Below, piece by piece: positions 50,928 through 61,936 of a stretch of DNA of 64,000 bases. The DNA is from Holophagales bacterium (GTDB taxonomy: Bacteria; Acidobacteriota; Thermoanaerobaculia; UBA5066), in NCBI GenBank assembly GCA_016714815.1, contig JADKBZ010000016.1, forward strand, positions 1-64,000. Reading direction: 5' to 3'. The stretch's first letter is position 1. Each line of letters starts with the position of its first letter. The notes beneath the pieces were generated by a model. It was not told where the DNA came from. It did not search any database and saw only the letters and a list, made by a program, of their open reading frames with translations. A program made the position numbers and the translations under genes.

Positions 50928-51467
50928 ATGAACGAAACCGCAACCCCCGCTTCTTCCCCGAACGCAGGCCGGCCGAAGTGCCGCCGTGGTCCCGGCAAGA
51001 GGGCCTTCTTCGGAGTCTTCGCCGTCGGCGTCGCCGCCGTCCTGACGGTCGGGGCCTTCCAGGCGCTCGGCCACGGGCCGTTCCGCCGCGGCCTCTGCGG
51101 GTCGATGGACCCGGCGCAGGTCGACAAGAAGATCGACCGGATCGCCGGCTGGATCGTCGAGGACCTCGGCGGAACGGCCGAGCAGCAGGCCAGGCTCGCC
51201 GCCATCGCCAAGGGGGCGGCGAAGGACCTCGCTCCGGTGCACGTCGAGCTCCTCGCCGGCCGCCGGCAGGCCGTGGAGATCCTGACGGCCGCAGAGATCG
51301 ACCGGGCGGCCCTCGAGGCGCACCGGGCCCGGCAGGTGCAGCTCCTCACCACGGTCTCCGAGCGGCTGACGCTGGCCGTGGCCGACGCGGCGGAGGTCCT
51401 CACTCCCGAGCAGCGGGTGAAGGCCGCCGACAAGCTCGCGAGCCGCATGGCGAGGTTCGGGCACTGA
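50928..51467 (+). CDS. Spy/CpxP-like periplasmic protein
   Basis: 179 residues. One N-terminal membrane helix (about 26-45), then a helical domain ending with LTPEQRVKAADKLASRM, the LTxxQ signature of the CpxP/Spy family. Such proteins bind misfolded proteins or metal and tune their cognate sensor kinase. ATG at 50928 follows AAGGAGAAAGAG. The response regulator and histidine kinase come directly after, matching the CpxP-CpxR-CpxA order. Confidence 0.8.
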   Translation: MNETATPASSPNAGRPKCRRGPGKRAFFGVFAVGVAAVLTVGAFQALGHGPFRRGLCGSMDPAQVDKKIDRIAGWIVEDLGGTAEQQARLAAIAKGAAKDLAPVHVELLAGRRQAVEILTAAEIDRAALEAHRARQVQLLTTVSERLTLAVADAAEVLTPEQRVKAADKLASRMARFGH

Positions 51468-51513
51468 CCCGGCGGCCGTCCCTTCCGCGCCCGGAATGTC
51501 CGATGATGTGACG

Positions 51514-52212
51514 ATGGCGACCCGGATCCTGATGATCGAGGACGACGCGAGGCTCGCCTCGATGGTCACCGAAGACCTGGGCCGTAACGGGCTCGACGTC
51601 TCGGTGGCGGGGATGGCCTCGGAAGGGCTCGCGCGGCTGGCGCGCGAGCCCTTCGACCTCGTCCTCCTCGACCTGATGCTCCCCGACGCCGACGGTCTCG
51701 ACGTCTGCCGGCGCATCCGGGCCTCGGGCGGGGCGGTGCCGGTCATCATGCTGACCGCCAAGGGCGATCCGACCGACCGCGTCGTCGGACTCGAGCTCGG
51801 AGCCGACGACTACCTCGCAAAGCCGTTCGACCCGCGCGAGCTCCTCGCCCGGATCCGGGCGGTGCTCCGGCGGCCGTCCACGGTCGCCGGGGCCGCGCCG
51901 CGGGTCCTCCGGTTCGGCCGCCTCGAGGTGGACGCCGGCGCGCGCGTGGCGCGCGTCGACGGCGTCGAGAGGCCGGTAACGGCGCATCAGTTCAACATCC
52001 TCCTCGCGATGGCCGAGCGGGCGGGGCGCGTCCTCTCTCGCGAGCAGCTGATGGAGGCCGTGAAGGGCGAGTCCCTCGAGGCCTTCGACCGGTCGATCGA
52101 CGTCCACGTCGCGCGCCTGCGCGCGGCGATCGAGGACGACCCGAAGAGCCCGCGGCGCATCCTCACCGTCCGCGGCGCGGGCTACGTCTTCGCGCGGAGC
52201 CAGGACGCGTGA
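51514..52212 (+). CDS. OmpR-family response regulator
   Basis: 232 residues. Receiver domain (about 1-120): LMIEDDARLASMV acidic pocket, phosphorylation site Asp in VLLDLMLPDADGLDV, VIMLTAKGD and YLAKPF. C-terminal winged helix (about 135-228): LTRREFxLL-like segment VTAHQFNILLAMAERAG, SLEAFDRSIDVHVARLRAAI, GAGYVF. ATG at 51514; an in-frame ATG at 51496 would add six residues. The stop overlaps the kinase start. Confidence 0.94.
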   Translation: MATRILMIEDDARLASMVTEDLGRNGLDVSVAGMASEGLARLAREPFDLVLLDLMLPDADGLDVCRRIRASGGAVPVIMLTAKGDPTDRVVGLELGADDYLAKPFDPRELLARIRAVLRRPSTVAGAAPRVLRFGRLEVDAGARVARVDGVERPVTAHQFNILLAMAERAGRVLSREQLMEAVKGESLEAFDRSIDVHVARLRAAIEDDPKSPRRILTVRGAGYVFARSQDA

Positions 52213-53471
52213 GGCGGGAGCGCCGGCACCCCGGGCTGAGGCTGCACGCGAGGATCTACCTCGCCGTCCTGGCGAGCGTCGGGATGGTGGCCCTCCTCAG
52301 CGGCCTCGCGTGGCACCTCAAGTTCGGACGGGAGCCGATCGAGAGCGGCCTCGAGCTCTCCGCCGAGGTCGCGAGCGAGCTTCTGGCGCCCGCGAACGCG
52401 CCCCAGGCCGAGCAGGAGGAGGTCCTGGCGCGCTGGGGAAAGCGGACCCTCGCCCGGCTCACCCTCTACTCGCGGTCGCGCCAGAGGGTCGCCGCGTTCG
52501 GCGCGCCGCTCCCGGCGCCGCCGCCGGAGCAGACGGAGAGCGGGACGTTTCACGTCGGCCGTGGCGCCCCCGGCTTCCGCCTCCGCCTCCCCGACGGCCG
52601 CTGGCTCGTGGCGGTGCGGACGTTCCGTCGCGGTCCCCCCTTCGGCTTCCTCACGGTTCTCGTCTTCACGGCCGTCGCGGTCGCCGTCGCGGCCTGGCCG
52701 ATCTCGCGCCGGATCACGCGGCGGCTCGAACGGCTGAAGGAGGGCGTCGAGGCGCTCGGCGCCGGGGACCTCGCCTCCCGGGTCCGCGTGGAGGGGAGGG
52801 ACGAGGTCGCGCTCCTGGCCTCGAGCTTCAACCGGGCCGCGGGGAGGATCGAGGACCTCGTTGGTGCGCAGCGCCGGCTGCTCGCAAACGCCTCGCACGA
52901 GCTCCGGAGCCCCCTCGGGCGGCTGCGCGTGGCGGCGGGCCTCCTGCAGGGCGACCCGCACCTGAAGGAGGAGATTTCGCGCGACGTCTCCGAGCTGGAC
53001 GACCTCGTGGAGGAGATCCTCCTCTCGAGCCGGCTGGAGGCCGGAGCCGCCGACGAGCCGCTCGAGGAGGTCGACCTGACGGCCCTCGCCGCCGAGGAGT
53101 GCGCACGGGCGGGCGCTTCGCTCTCGGGCGTCGTCGTCACCGTGAAGGGAAGCCCGAGGCTCCTCCGGCGACTCCTCCGCAACCTCCTCGAGAACGCCCG
53201 CAGCCATGGCGGCGCCGGGCCGATCGAAGTGGAAGTGCGTCCCGGATCGGGTGGCGGCGGCGAGGTCGACGTCCGGGATCGCGGCCCCGGCGTTCCCGAC
53301 GACCTGAAAGAGCGGATCTTCGAGCCCTTTTTTCGCCTTCCCGGGGCGCCGAACGGCGGAGCGGGCCTCGGGCTCGCGATCACCCGTCAGATCGCCCGCC
53401 GGCACGGCGGCCTCGTCGTCTGCCTCCCGCGCGAGGGCGGAGGGACGCTCTTCCGCGCGACACTGGGTTGA
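52209..53471 (+). CDS. HAMP sensor histidine kinase
   Basis: 420 residues. Two membrane helices (about 15-37 and 145-165) bracket a small periplasmic domain, then HAMP (about 166-220), the dimerisation site with NASHELRSPLGRLRVA (phospho-His), and an ATPase with LLRNLLENARSHG, VRDRGPGVP and GAGLGLAITRQIARRHGG. GTG at 52209 overlaps the regulator stop by 4 bases. Together with the Spy-like protein this is a likely envelope-stress module. Confidence 0.94.
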   Translation: MRRERRHPGLRLHARIYLAVLASVGMVALLSGLAWHLKFGREPIESGLELSAEVASELLAPANAPQAEQEEVLARWGKRTLARLTLYSRSRQRVAAFGAPLPAPPPEQTESGTFHVGRGAPGFRLRLPDGRWLVAVRTFRRGPPFGFLTVLVFTAVAVAVAAWPISRRITRRLERLKEGVEALGAGDLASRVRVEGRDEVALLASSFNRAAGRIEDLVGAQRRLLANASHELRSPLGRLRVAAGLLQGDPHLKEEISRDVSELDDLVEEILLSSRLEAGAADEPLEEVDLTALAAEECARAGASLSGVVVTVKGSPRLLRRLLRNLLENARSHGGAGPIEVEVRPGSGGGGEVDVRDRGPGVPDDLKERIFEPFFRLPGAPNGGAGLGLAITRQIARRHGGLVVCLPREGGGTLFRATLG

Positions 53472-53491
53472 ACGTCGAGGGACAACGAGAG

Positions 53492-53553
53492 GGGGTCAGG
53501 TCTACCTTCTACACTCTGCGCCAGCGCAGAGTGTAGAAGGTAGACCTGACCCC
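53492..53553. repeat. Family B palindrome (perfect 30-base-pair hairpin)
   Basis: Arms 53492-53521 and 53524-53553, loop of 2 bases. Compared with the hairpin at 47314, one base pair changes from C-G to T-A with both arms changed together. It lies between the convergent kinase and acyl-CoA dehydrogenase genes. Confidence 0.92.
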
Positions 53554-53572
53554 GAGCCCGGGCCCGTTCGGG

Positions 53573-55273
53573 CTACTCGTTCATCCGGTAGGTGTCGCGG
53601 AGGGCGAAGACCTCGTCCTTCCAGACTCGCGCGAAACGGGCCGCGTCGAAGACGGGCCTCTTCACGAGGCGAAGGGCCATCGCCGCCTGCTTCTCCGTCG
53701 CGCCCGACCTCTCGTGGAGCTTCAGGGCGTACGTCGAGAAATCGCGGACGAAGACGTCGAAGAGCTGGTCGAGGGCGTCATCCGAGAGACCGTGGTGTTC
53801 CGCTCCTTCGAGGACGAGGTGGGCGTAGACGGCGAGGGCGAAGAGGTCGCCCACGGCGAGAAGGAGGTCGACGTCCTTCGCCTGGTCCTCGGTCGGCGCA
53901 GCCGCCGCGACGAGCTCGCGGAAGGCGCCGAGCTGCTCGCGGAAGAGGGAGACGTTCGGGACGCGGGCGTACTTCTCGAAGGCCGGAGCCCAGTCGTGGA
54001 AGCGGATCTTCCCGAGGCCGCTCGCGGGCCCCTGGGCGAAGAGGAAGGCGTCGTGCGCCGGTTCCGTGTGCCGCCCCACCTCGGGGTACGACGTCGGCCG
54101 GAAGAGCCAGTTCGCGAGGAACTTGACGATGAGCGCGATGTTGACGTGGACCGTCCCCTCGAGCTTCGGCAGGGCGCGGATGTCGCGCGCGGCCATCTCG
54201 AAGACCATGTCCTTCTCGAAGCCCTTCGCGGCGATGACGTCCCAGAGGAGGTCGACGACCTTCTCGCCTTCCGTCGTCACCTTCATCTTCACGAGCGGGT
54301 TGTAGAGGAGGTAGCGCCGGTCCTCCAGCGAAGCCGTGCGCAGGTAGTCCGAGGCGCGGAAGGCGAAGACCTTCATCGCGACGAGCCGGGCCCAGGCGTC
54401 GACGAACATTCGCGCAACGTGCGGGAAGTCGGTGACGGCCATCCCGTAGAGGCGGCGGGCGGCCGCGTGGTTGATCGCCTCGTGGAACGCGTGCGTGCAG
54501 ATGCCGATCGAGGCCCAGCCGAGGTTGTACTTGCCGACGTTGACGGTGTTCAGCGCGGCGTTCCACGCCTCCTTCCCGCTGATCAGCACCTCGCCGGCCG
54601 CGACGGGGTAGTCCGCCAGCTCGAACTCGGCGACGTACGACTGGCTCGCGACGACGTTCTTCACGAGGCGGTAGCCGGGGCGTTTCGGGTCGGCGGCGAA
54701 GAAGACGTAGTCGTTCGTCCCGGCCATCTTCCCGAAAACGGAGACGATCGCGGCCTCGTTTCCGTTGCCGATGTAGTACTTCGAGCCGTTCGCCACGAAC
54801 GACCCGTCGTCCTTCGGGGTGAGCGTCATCGAGGAGGAGTAGATGTCGGCCCCGTGCTCCTTCTCCGAGAGGCCGAAGGCGAAGATGCCGCCGTCCGCGA
54901 TCGCCGCGGCGGTCTTCGCCTTCATCTCCCCGTTCGGGCTCATCCAGAGCGGTCCGAGGCCGAGGATCGAGACCTGCCACGTGTACCAGTAGCAGAGGCC
55001 GTAGAAGCCGAGGACCTCGTTGAGGTAGCAGTTGCGGAACGTGTCCCAGCGGGCGTCGGGGCCTCCGAGCTCCGGCGGGGTGAGGAGATCGGCGAAGACC
55101 TTCTCCCGCTTCACGAAGTCGAGGAAGTCGGTGTACCAGACCCGGTCGAGGTCGTCCTGGCGGAGCTGCCTCTTTCCCTTCGTCTCGAAGAACTCGATCG
55201 TCTTCGTCACGATCTCGCGCGAACGGGCGTCGAGGGGGAGCTCACCGAGTTGCTTTGGGTTCAGCAGGAGCAT
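53573..55273 (-). CDS. Acyl-CoA dehydrogenase, long form
   Basis: 566 residues. Core signatures: GIFAFGLSEKEHGADIYSSS near residue 133, NGSKYYIGNGNEAA, and the later NTVNVGKYNLGWASIGI. The C-terminal extension (about 400-566) is characteristic of a divergent group of large acyl-CoA dehydrogenases; the usual EGTxEI motif is replaced by LEGTVHVNIAL. Substrate is unknown. ATG at 55271-55273. It is divergent from the bacilliredoxin gene. Confidence 0.88.
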   Translation of the reverse strand: MLLLNPKQLGELPLDARSREIVTKTIEFFETKGKRQLRQDDLDRVWYTDFLDFVKREKVFADLLTPPELGGPDARWDTFRNCYLNEVLGFYGLCYWYTWQVSILGLGPLWMSPNGEMKAKTAAAIADGGIFAFGLSEKEHGADIYSSSMTLTPKDDGSFVANGSKYYIGNGNEAAIVSVFGKMAGTNDYVFFAADPKRPGYRLVKNVVASQSYVAEFELADYPVAAGEVLISGKEAWNAALNTVNVGKYNLGWASIGICTHAFHEAINHAAARRLYGMAVTDFPHVARMFVDAWARLVAMKVFAFRASDYLRTASLEDRRYLLYNPLVKMKVTTEGEKVVDLLWDVIAAKGFEKDMVFEMAARDIRALPKLEGTVHVNIALIVKFLANWLFRPTSYPEVGRHTEPAHDAFLFAQGPASGLGKIRFHDWAPAFEKYARVPNVSLFREQLGAFRELVAAAAPTEDQAKDVDLLLAVGDLFALAVYAHLVLEGAEHHGLSDDALDQLFDVFVRDFSTYALKLHERSGATEKQAAMALRLVKRPVFDAARFARVWKDEVFALRDTYRMNE

Positions 55274-55350
55274 GGCGTCCTCCGGTCTTCCAGATTACCC
55301 TCTCGCGCCCTCCGGCGGATGCCCGGAGGCACCCGGGAACGGAGGAATCG

Positions 55351-55767
55351 ATGCCCTATCCCCCCGAGATCGTCCAGCCCGCCCGCGAAGAGCTGACCCG
55401 TGCCGGCTTCACGCCTCTCCTCACCGCCGGGGAGGTGGAGGCCGAGCTGGCGAAGGACGGAACGCTCCTCGTCGTCGTCAACTCCGTCTGCGGCTGCGCC
55501 GCCGGCTCGGCGAGGCCGGGAGCCGTGAAGGCCGTCGCCGGTCCCGGCCCGAGGCCCCGGCGCCTCGCCTCGGTCTTCGCCGGCGAGGACGTCGACGCCG
55601 TGAACCGCGTTCGCCGGCAGCTCGAAGGCTTCCCGCCTTCGTCCCCGTCGATCGCCCTCTTCGTCGACGGGGACCCCGTCTTCCTCATGGAGCGCCGGCA
55701 CATCGAGGGCCTCGGCCCCGACGACGTGGCGACCGCCCTCGCGAGCGCCTTCGCCACCCACTGCTGA
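55351..55767 (+). CDS. BrxA/BrxB-family bacilliredoxin
   Basis: 138 residues, the family's usual length. Thioredoxin-like fold with VVNSVCGCAAGSARPG near residue 47, the CGC redox motif; it removes bacillithiol or low-molecular-weight thiols from proteins in the families studied. Later VFAGEDVDAVNRVRRQLEG and SPSIALFVDG are also typical. ATG at 55351 has GGAGG upstream. Confidence 0.93.
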   Translation: MPYPPEIVQPAREELTRAGFTPLLTAGEVEAELAKDGTLLVVVNSVCGCAAGSARPGAVKAVAGPGPRPRRLASVFAGEDVDAVNRVRRQLEGFPPSSPSIALFVDGDPVFLMERRHIEGLGPDDVATALASAFATHC

Positions 55768-55809
55768 GAGCCCGGGGCGCCGGCCGGAGTCCGCGACCTC
55801 CCGGAAGGG

Positions 55810-56157
55810 CTATTCCTGCTTCTTCGTCCCCAGGATGACGAGGACGATCAGGAGGAGGAGGACGATCAGGCCGATGACGATCGTGGTCGTCTGGGAAGTG
55901 CCCGCGGGGACTTCCTGGGACGGCGCCGGAGCCGCGGCGTGGGCGGGGGTGGCCTCGGGGGCCGCGGCCGGTGCCGCCGCCTCGGTCGAGGCGGGGGCCG
56001 GGGCTTCCGTCGTCGCCGGGGGGGCCTCGGAGACGGTGGCCGGAGCGGCGGCCGTCGTGGCCGGGGCCCCAGCGGCACCGGGGGTCTGGGCGAGAACGGA
56101 CGGAGCCGCGAGGAGGAGCAGGGCGGCCAGGGTCGCGGCGAGGGGGCGCAGGGTCAT
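55810..56157 (-). CDS. Small exported Ala/Pro/Thr-rich protein with a C-terminal membrane helix
   Basis: 115 residues. Signal peptide (about 1-23), a low-complexity Ala/Pro/Thr/Glu region (about 24-85) and one C-terminal helix (TTTIVIGLIVLLLLIVLVIL) ending in KKQE. No family recognised. ATG at 56157 has GGAGA upstream. Composition bias makes homology unreliable, but the signal peptide, anchor and ribosome binding site support a real gene. Confidence 0.62.
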   Translation of the reverse strand: MTLRPLAATLAALLLLAAPSVLAQTPGAAGAPATTAAAPATVSEAPPATTEAPAPASTEAAAPAAAPEATPAHAAAPAPSQEVPAGTSQTTTIVIGLIVLLLLIVLVILGTKKQE

Positions 56158-56216
56158 CGAGTCTCCTTTCCTTCCAGCGGGTGAACGCTAGCAGGAGGAC
56201 GGGAAATCGGGAAGCG

Positions 56217-56567
56217 TCACGCCTCGGCGCACTTGGCGCCGAGCAGCCGGATCTCGCCGGCCAGCGACTCCGCTTCCGCGAGGAGGGCGTCGGCCTCGGG
56301 CCCCGGGACGAAACTCCGAAGCTCCGGTCCGCCGAGGAGCAGCCTCAGCTCGGCGACGCGCGCGGCGGCGTCGGAGAGTCTCTCCCGGCAGTCTCCCGCG
56401 TCCGTCTCCAGGAAGGCGTCGGCGACGAGCGAAGGGACGGCCAGGGCAGCGCGCCGGAGGCGCTGCCCCGAGTCGCCTGGAAGGTCGCCCGCCCCTTCGA
56501 GCGCGGCGCAGACCTCGTGGGCGAGGCCGAGGGCCTTCCGCCAGGCGGGAGTCTCGCGCACATCCAT
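56217..56567 (-). CDS. Four-helix-bundle protein (23S rRNA-intervening-sequence-protein-like)
   Basis: 116 residues, all helical. The pattern TPAWRKALGLAHEVCAAL, LRRAALAVPSLVADAF and the last helix LLAEAESLAGEIRLLGAK match the four-helix-bundle family often found inside 23S rRNA intervening sequences or as stand-alone genes. Function unknown. ATG at 56567 or 56579. Confidence 0.68.
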   Translation of the reverse strand: MDVRETPAWRKALGLAHEVCAALEGAGDLPGDSGQRLRRAALAVPSLVADAFLETDAGDCRERLSDAAARVAELRLLLGGPELRSFVPGPEADALLAEAESLAGEIRLLGAKCAEA

Positions 56568-56709
56568 CGTCTGAAGCATATACGGACGAAGGAGCGCTGG
56601 CGTTCCGCCGCGAGTTCCTCTTTTCGCCTCCCCGGCCCCCTGATACCCTCCCCTGTCGGACCGGATTGGACCCGGCGGGGGCCGGAATCTTCGAGAGCAG
56701 GGGGAGATC

Positions 56710-57636
56710 ATGCGACGCAAGGTCACCGTCATAGGAGCGGGAAACGTCGGGGCGACCGCCGCCCAGAGAATCGTCGAGAAGGAGCTCGCCGACGTCGTCC
56801 TCGTCGACGTGGTCGACGGGATTCCCCAGGGCAAGGGCCTCGACATGTACCAGTCGGGCGCCGTCGAAGGCTTCGACATGAAGATCGTCGGCTCCAACGG
56901 TTTCGAGGAGACCGAGGGGTCCGACCTCTGCATCATGACGGCCGGGCTCGCCCGCAAGCCGGGCATGTCGCGCGACGACCTCCTGAAGAAGAACGAGGAG
57001 ATCGTGGCCGACTGCATCGCCAAGGTGACGCGCTACTCGCGCGACCTGACGATCATCGTCGTCACGAACCCCCTCGACGCGATGTGCGAGGTCGCCCGCC
57101 GCGTCTCGAAGCTCCCGAAGCAGAAGGTCGTCGGCATGGCCGGCATCCTCGACGCCTCCCGGATGCGCGCCTTCATCGCCATGGAGATGAACGTCTCGAT
57201 GGCGAACATCCACGCCACGGTCCTCGGCGGCCACGGCGACACGATGGTTCCGCTGCCGCGGTATTCCACGGTCGCCGGCGTCCCGATCACCGAGCTCCTC
57301 TCCCCCGAGAGGGTCGCGGCGATCGTCAAGCGGACGGCGGGCGGCGGCGCCGAGATCGTCAACTTCCTGAAGACCGGCTCGGCCTACTACGCCCCGTCGG
57401 CCGCGGCCGTGGAGATGGCCGACGCCATCTTCAACGACAAGAAGAAGATCCTCCCGTGCGCCGCCTACCTCGAGGGGGAATACGGGATCAACGGCCTCTA
57501 CGTCGGCGTCCCCGTCGTCCTCGGCAAGGACGGCATCGAGAAGATCATCGAGCTGAACCTGACGGCCGAGGAGCTGGCGGCCCTGAAGAAGTCGGCCGAC
57601 TCGGTCGCCGAGCTCTGCGGGCTGCTCAGCTGCTGA
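56710..57636 (+). CDS. mdh: Malate dehydrogenase (NAD)
   Basis: 308 residues, LDH-like MDH. Oxidises malate to oxaloacetate in the TCA cycle. NAD loop VIGAGNVGATAAQ, substrate arginines in AGLARKPGMSRDDLL, VTNPLDAMCEVA, and catalytic His in VLGGHGDTMVPL. GGGGGAGA lies just before ATG at 56710. It is the first gene of the mdh-sdhCAB block. Confidence 0.96.
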   Translation: MRRKVTVIGAGNVGATAAQRIVEKELADVVLVDVVDGIPQGKGLDMYQSGAVEGFDMKIVGSNGFEETEGSDLCIMTAGLARKPGMSRDDLLKKNEEIVADCIAKVTRYSRDLTIIVVTNPLDAMCEVARRVSKLPKQKVVGMAGILDASRMRAFIAMEMNVSMANIHATVLGGHGDTMVPLPRYSTVAGVPITELLSPERVAAIVKRTAGGGAEIVNFLKTGSAYYAPSAAAVEMADAIFNDKKKILPCAAYLEGEYGINGLYVGVPVVLGKDGIEKIIELNLTAEELAALKKSADSVAELCGLLSC

Positions 57637-57643
57637 ACGAGAA

Positions 57644-58312
57644 ATGAGCGCGATTCCCGTCACCGCGGAAAGACCGGCGTTCGGCTCCATCGCCCTGAAG
57701 GCGTTGATGGCCCTGACCGGTCTCGTCCTCTTCGGCTTCGTCTTCATCCACATGGTCGGGAACCTCCAGCTCTACTCGGGGCCGGAGAAGATCAACAAGT
57801 ACGCGGCCTTCCTGAAGGGGACGCCGGCCGTTCTCTGGGGGTTCCGCCTCACGCTGCTGGCGGCGGTGGCCCTCCACGCCTTCGCCGCCTTCTCCCTCTG
57901 GAGGCGGAACCTGGCCGCGCGACCGGTCGGCTACGCCAGCCAGAGCTTCCAGGCCGCGACGATCACCTCGCGGACGATGTACTGGACCGGCCCGATCCTC
58001 GGCCTCTTCATCGTCTACCACCTCCTCCACCTCACGGTCGGCTCGGTCCACCCGAGCTTCAGCCACACCGACGTCTACGCGAACGTCGTCTCGGCCTTCT
58101 CGAATCCGGCCGTCTCGATCTTCTACATCGTCGCCATGGTCGCCCTCGGCTTCCACCTCTTCCACGGCGCCGTCAGCCTGTTCCAGACCCTGGGGCTCCG
58201 GACGCCGAAGTACGAGACGCCGCTCAAGGCGGTCGTGCTCGTCGTCTCCACCGTGATCGTCGTCGTGAACATCTCCTTCCCGATCGCGGTCCTCGCCGGA
58301 CTGGTGAAGTAG
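57644..58312 (+). CDS. sdhC: Succinate dehydrogenase cytochrome b subunit
   Basis: 222 residues with five membrane helices, the di-haem (type B) form. Histidines for two haems are in FIHMVGNLQLY, ALHAFAAF, YHLLHLTVGS and FHLFHGAVS. It carries electrons from SdhB to quinone; no separate sdhD is needed for this type. It begins 7 bases after mdh. Confidence 0.93.
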   Translation: MSAIPVTAERPAFGSIALKALMALTGLVLFGFVFIHMVGNLQLYSGPEKINKYAAFLKGTPAVLWGFRLTLLAAVALHAFAAFSLWRRNLAARPVGYASQSFQAATITSRTMYWTGPILGLFIVYHLLHLTVGSVHPSFSHTDVYANVVSAFSNPAVSIFYIVAMVALGFHLFHGAVSLFQTLGLRTPKYETPLKAVVLVVSTVIVVVNISFPIAVLAGLVK

Positions 58313-58323
58313 GAGGTCGCGGA

Positions 58324-60236
<1,913 letters not shown>

Positions 60237-60237
<1 letters not shown>

Positions 60238-61031
60238 TGAGCGGCGACAAGGACATCAACATCAAGGTCCGCATCTGGCGGCAGAAGGGGCCCTCCGACA
60301 AGGGCGGCCTCGTCACCTACGACGTCCCGGGCGTCAGCACCGGCTCCTCCTTCCTCGAGATGCTCGACCTCGTCAGCGAGCGCCTCATGGAGAAGGGCGA
60401 GGAGCCGGTCGCCCTCGACCACGACTGCCGCGAGGGGATCTGCGGCGCCTGCTCGCTCGTCATCAACGGCGTCCCGCACGGGCCGCGCGCGGCGACGACG
60501 ACCTGCCAGCTCCACATGCGAACGTTCCACGACGGCCAGACGATCACCGTCGAGCCGTTCCGGGCGAAGGCGTTCCCCGTCCTCAAGGACCTCATCGTCG
60601 ACCGGTCGGCCTACGACCGGATCATCGCCGCGGGGGGCTTCGTCTCGGTGAACACCGGCGTCGGGGTCGACGCGAACACGATCGCCGTCCGCAAGGAGAA
60701 CGCCGAGCTCGCTATGGACGCGGCGGCGTGCGTCGGCTGCGGCGCCTGCGCCGCCGCCTGCCCGAATGCCTCGGCGATGCTCTTCGTCGGGGCGAAGGTC
60801 TCGCACCTCGGCCTCCTCCCGCAGGGGCAGCCGGAGCGGAAGGAACGGGTCCTGAAGATGGTCGCCCAGATGGACGCCGAGGGGTTCGGCGCCTGCACGA
60901 ACATGGGGGAGTGCGAGGCCGCCTGCCCGAAGGAGATCAAGCTCGAGGTGATCGCGCGGATGAACCGCGACTACCTCGGCGCCACGCTCACGAAGAGGCC
61001 CAGGGGGGCCGAGAAGGGCGGCGGCGCCTAG
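60237..61031 (+). CDS. sdhB: Succinate dehydrogenase iron-sulfur subunit
   Basis: 264 residues. [2Fe-2S] ligands CREGICGACSLVING and the following TTTCQLH; [4Fe-4S]/[3Fe-4S] ligands CVGCGACAAACPNAS and CTNMGECEAACPKEIK. It links SdhA to the cytochrome. ATG at 60237. A strong terminator follows. Confidence 0.97.
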
Positions 61032-61061
61032 AGCCGCTCCCGAACTCCACGGATCGAACGG

Positions 61062-61091
61062 GCGGCCGGGGGAAACCCCGGCCGCTTCTTT
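61062..61091 (+). terminator. Intrinsic terminator of mdh-sdhCAB
   Basis: Ten perfect G-C-rich base pairs (GCGGCCGGGG with CCCCGGCCGC) closed by a GAAA loop and followed by TTCTTT, about 30 bases after sdhB. Confidence 0.9.
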
Positions 61092-61117
61092 GCCGGAAGG
61101 GGTGCGAGACTTCCCGG

Positions 61118-61885
61118 GTGAACGAGCCCCAGGACCCGAACGACCCCTACGCCCGCCTCTCCTATCGCCGTCTCATCGCCTGGCCGGCCCGGATCCAGCG
61201 CGAGGCCCCGTTTCTCCGGGAGGTCCTCGCCGGCGCGCCGTCGAAACGCCTCCTCGATCTCGGCTGCGGGACGGGCGAGCACGCGCGCTTCCTGCAGGAG
61301 GAGGGCTTCGACGTGACGGGCGTCGACGCGTCCGAGGCCCAGCTCGCCCAGGCGCGCGAGGCGGGTCCGGGGCCGGAGTTCGTCAGGGGAGATCTCGCGG
61401 CGCTGGGCAGCGCCGTGTGCGGCCCGTTTGGCGGAGCGATCTCTCTCGGCAACGGCCTCCCGCATCTCTTCCCGGAGGAGATGGCCCGGTTCCTCGCCGG
61501 CCTGGCCCCGCTCCTGCTTCCCGGTTCGCCCGTCCTCTTCCAGCTCCTGAACTACGACCGGATCCTCGACCAGCGCGTCACGAGCCTGCCGCTGAACGTC
61601 CGCGAGGACGAAGGCGAGCGGGTCGTCTTCCTCCGGCTGCTGGACCCGCGCCCCGACGGCACCGTCCTCTTCAACCCGACGACCCTCCGCTGGCGGCCGG
61701 GCGTCGAGCCGCCGGTCGAGGTGGTCGCGGGGAAGAACGTCGTCCTGAAGGGGTGGCGGCGGGTGGAGCTGGAAGCGGCCGTCGCCGCGGACGGCTTCCA
61801 CGTCGAGGAGGTCTTCGGCGGGATGAAGCGCGAGGGCTGGGACGCCGCGACGTCGCCCGACACGGTGGTCCTGGCGCGGAGGTGA
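61118..61885 (+). CDS. Class I SAM-dependent methyltransferase
   Basis: 255 residues. SAM-binding motif I is LLDLGCGTGEHARFLQEEGF near residue 46, then VTGVDASEAQLAQAREAG, FVRGDLAAL and a C-terminal VLKGWRRVELEAAVAADGFH fold end. Substrate unknown; similar stand-alone enzymes act on small molecules. GTG at 61118. Confidence 0.85.
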   Translation: MNEPQDPNDPYARLSYRRLIAWPARIQREAPFLREVLAGAPSKRLLDLGCGTGEHARFLQEEGFDVTGVDASEAQLAQAREAGPGPEFVRGDLAALGSAVCGPFGGAISLGNGLPHLFPEEMARFLAGLAPLLLPGSPVLFQLLNYDRILDQRVTSLPLNVREDEGERVVFLRLLDPRPDGTVLFNPTTLRWRPGVEPPVEVVAGKNVVLKGWRRVELEAAVAADGFHVEEVFGGMKREGWDAATSPDTVVLARR

Positions 61886-61936
61886 AGACCCTCGCGGCTC
61901 CGCGCCTATGATTCGCGGCAGGAGAGAACCGCACCG

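Noticed and set aside
47967..51761. Very long open frame on the minus strand
   Set aside because: It is antisense to the Ser/Thr kinase, is dominated by Arg, Pro, Gly and Glu, has no recognisable motif, and arises from codon bias in GC-rich DNA.
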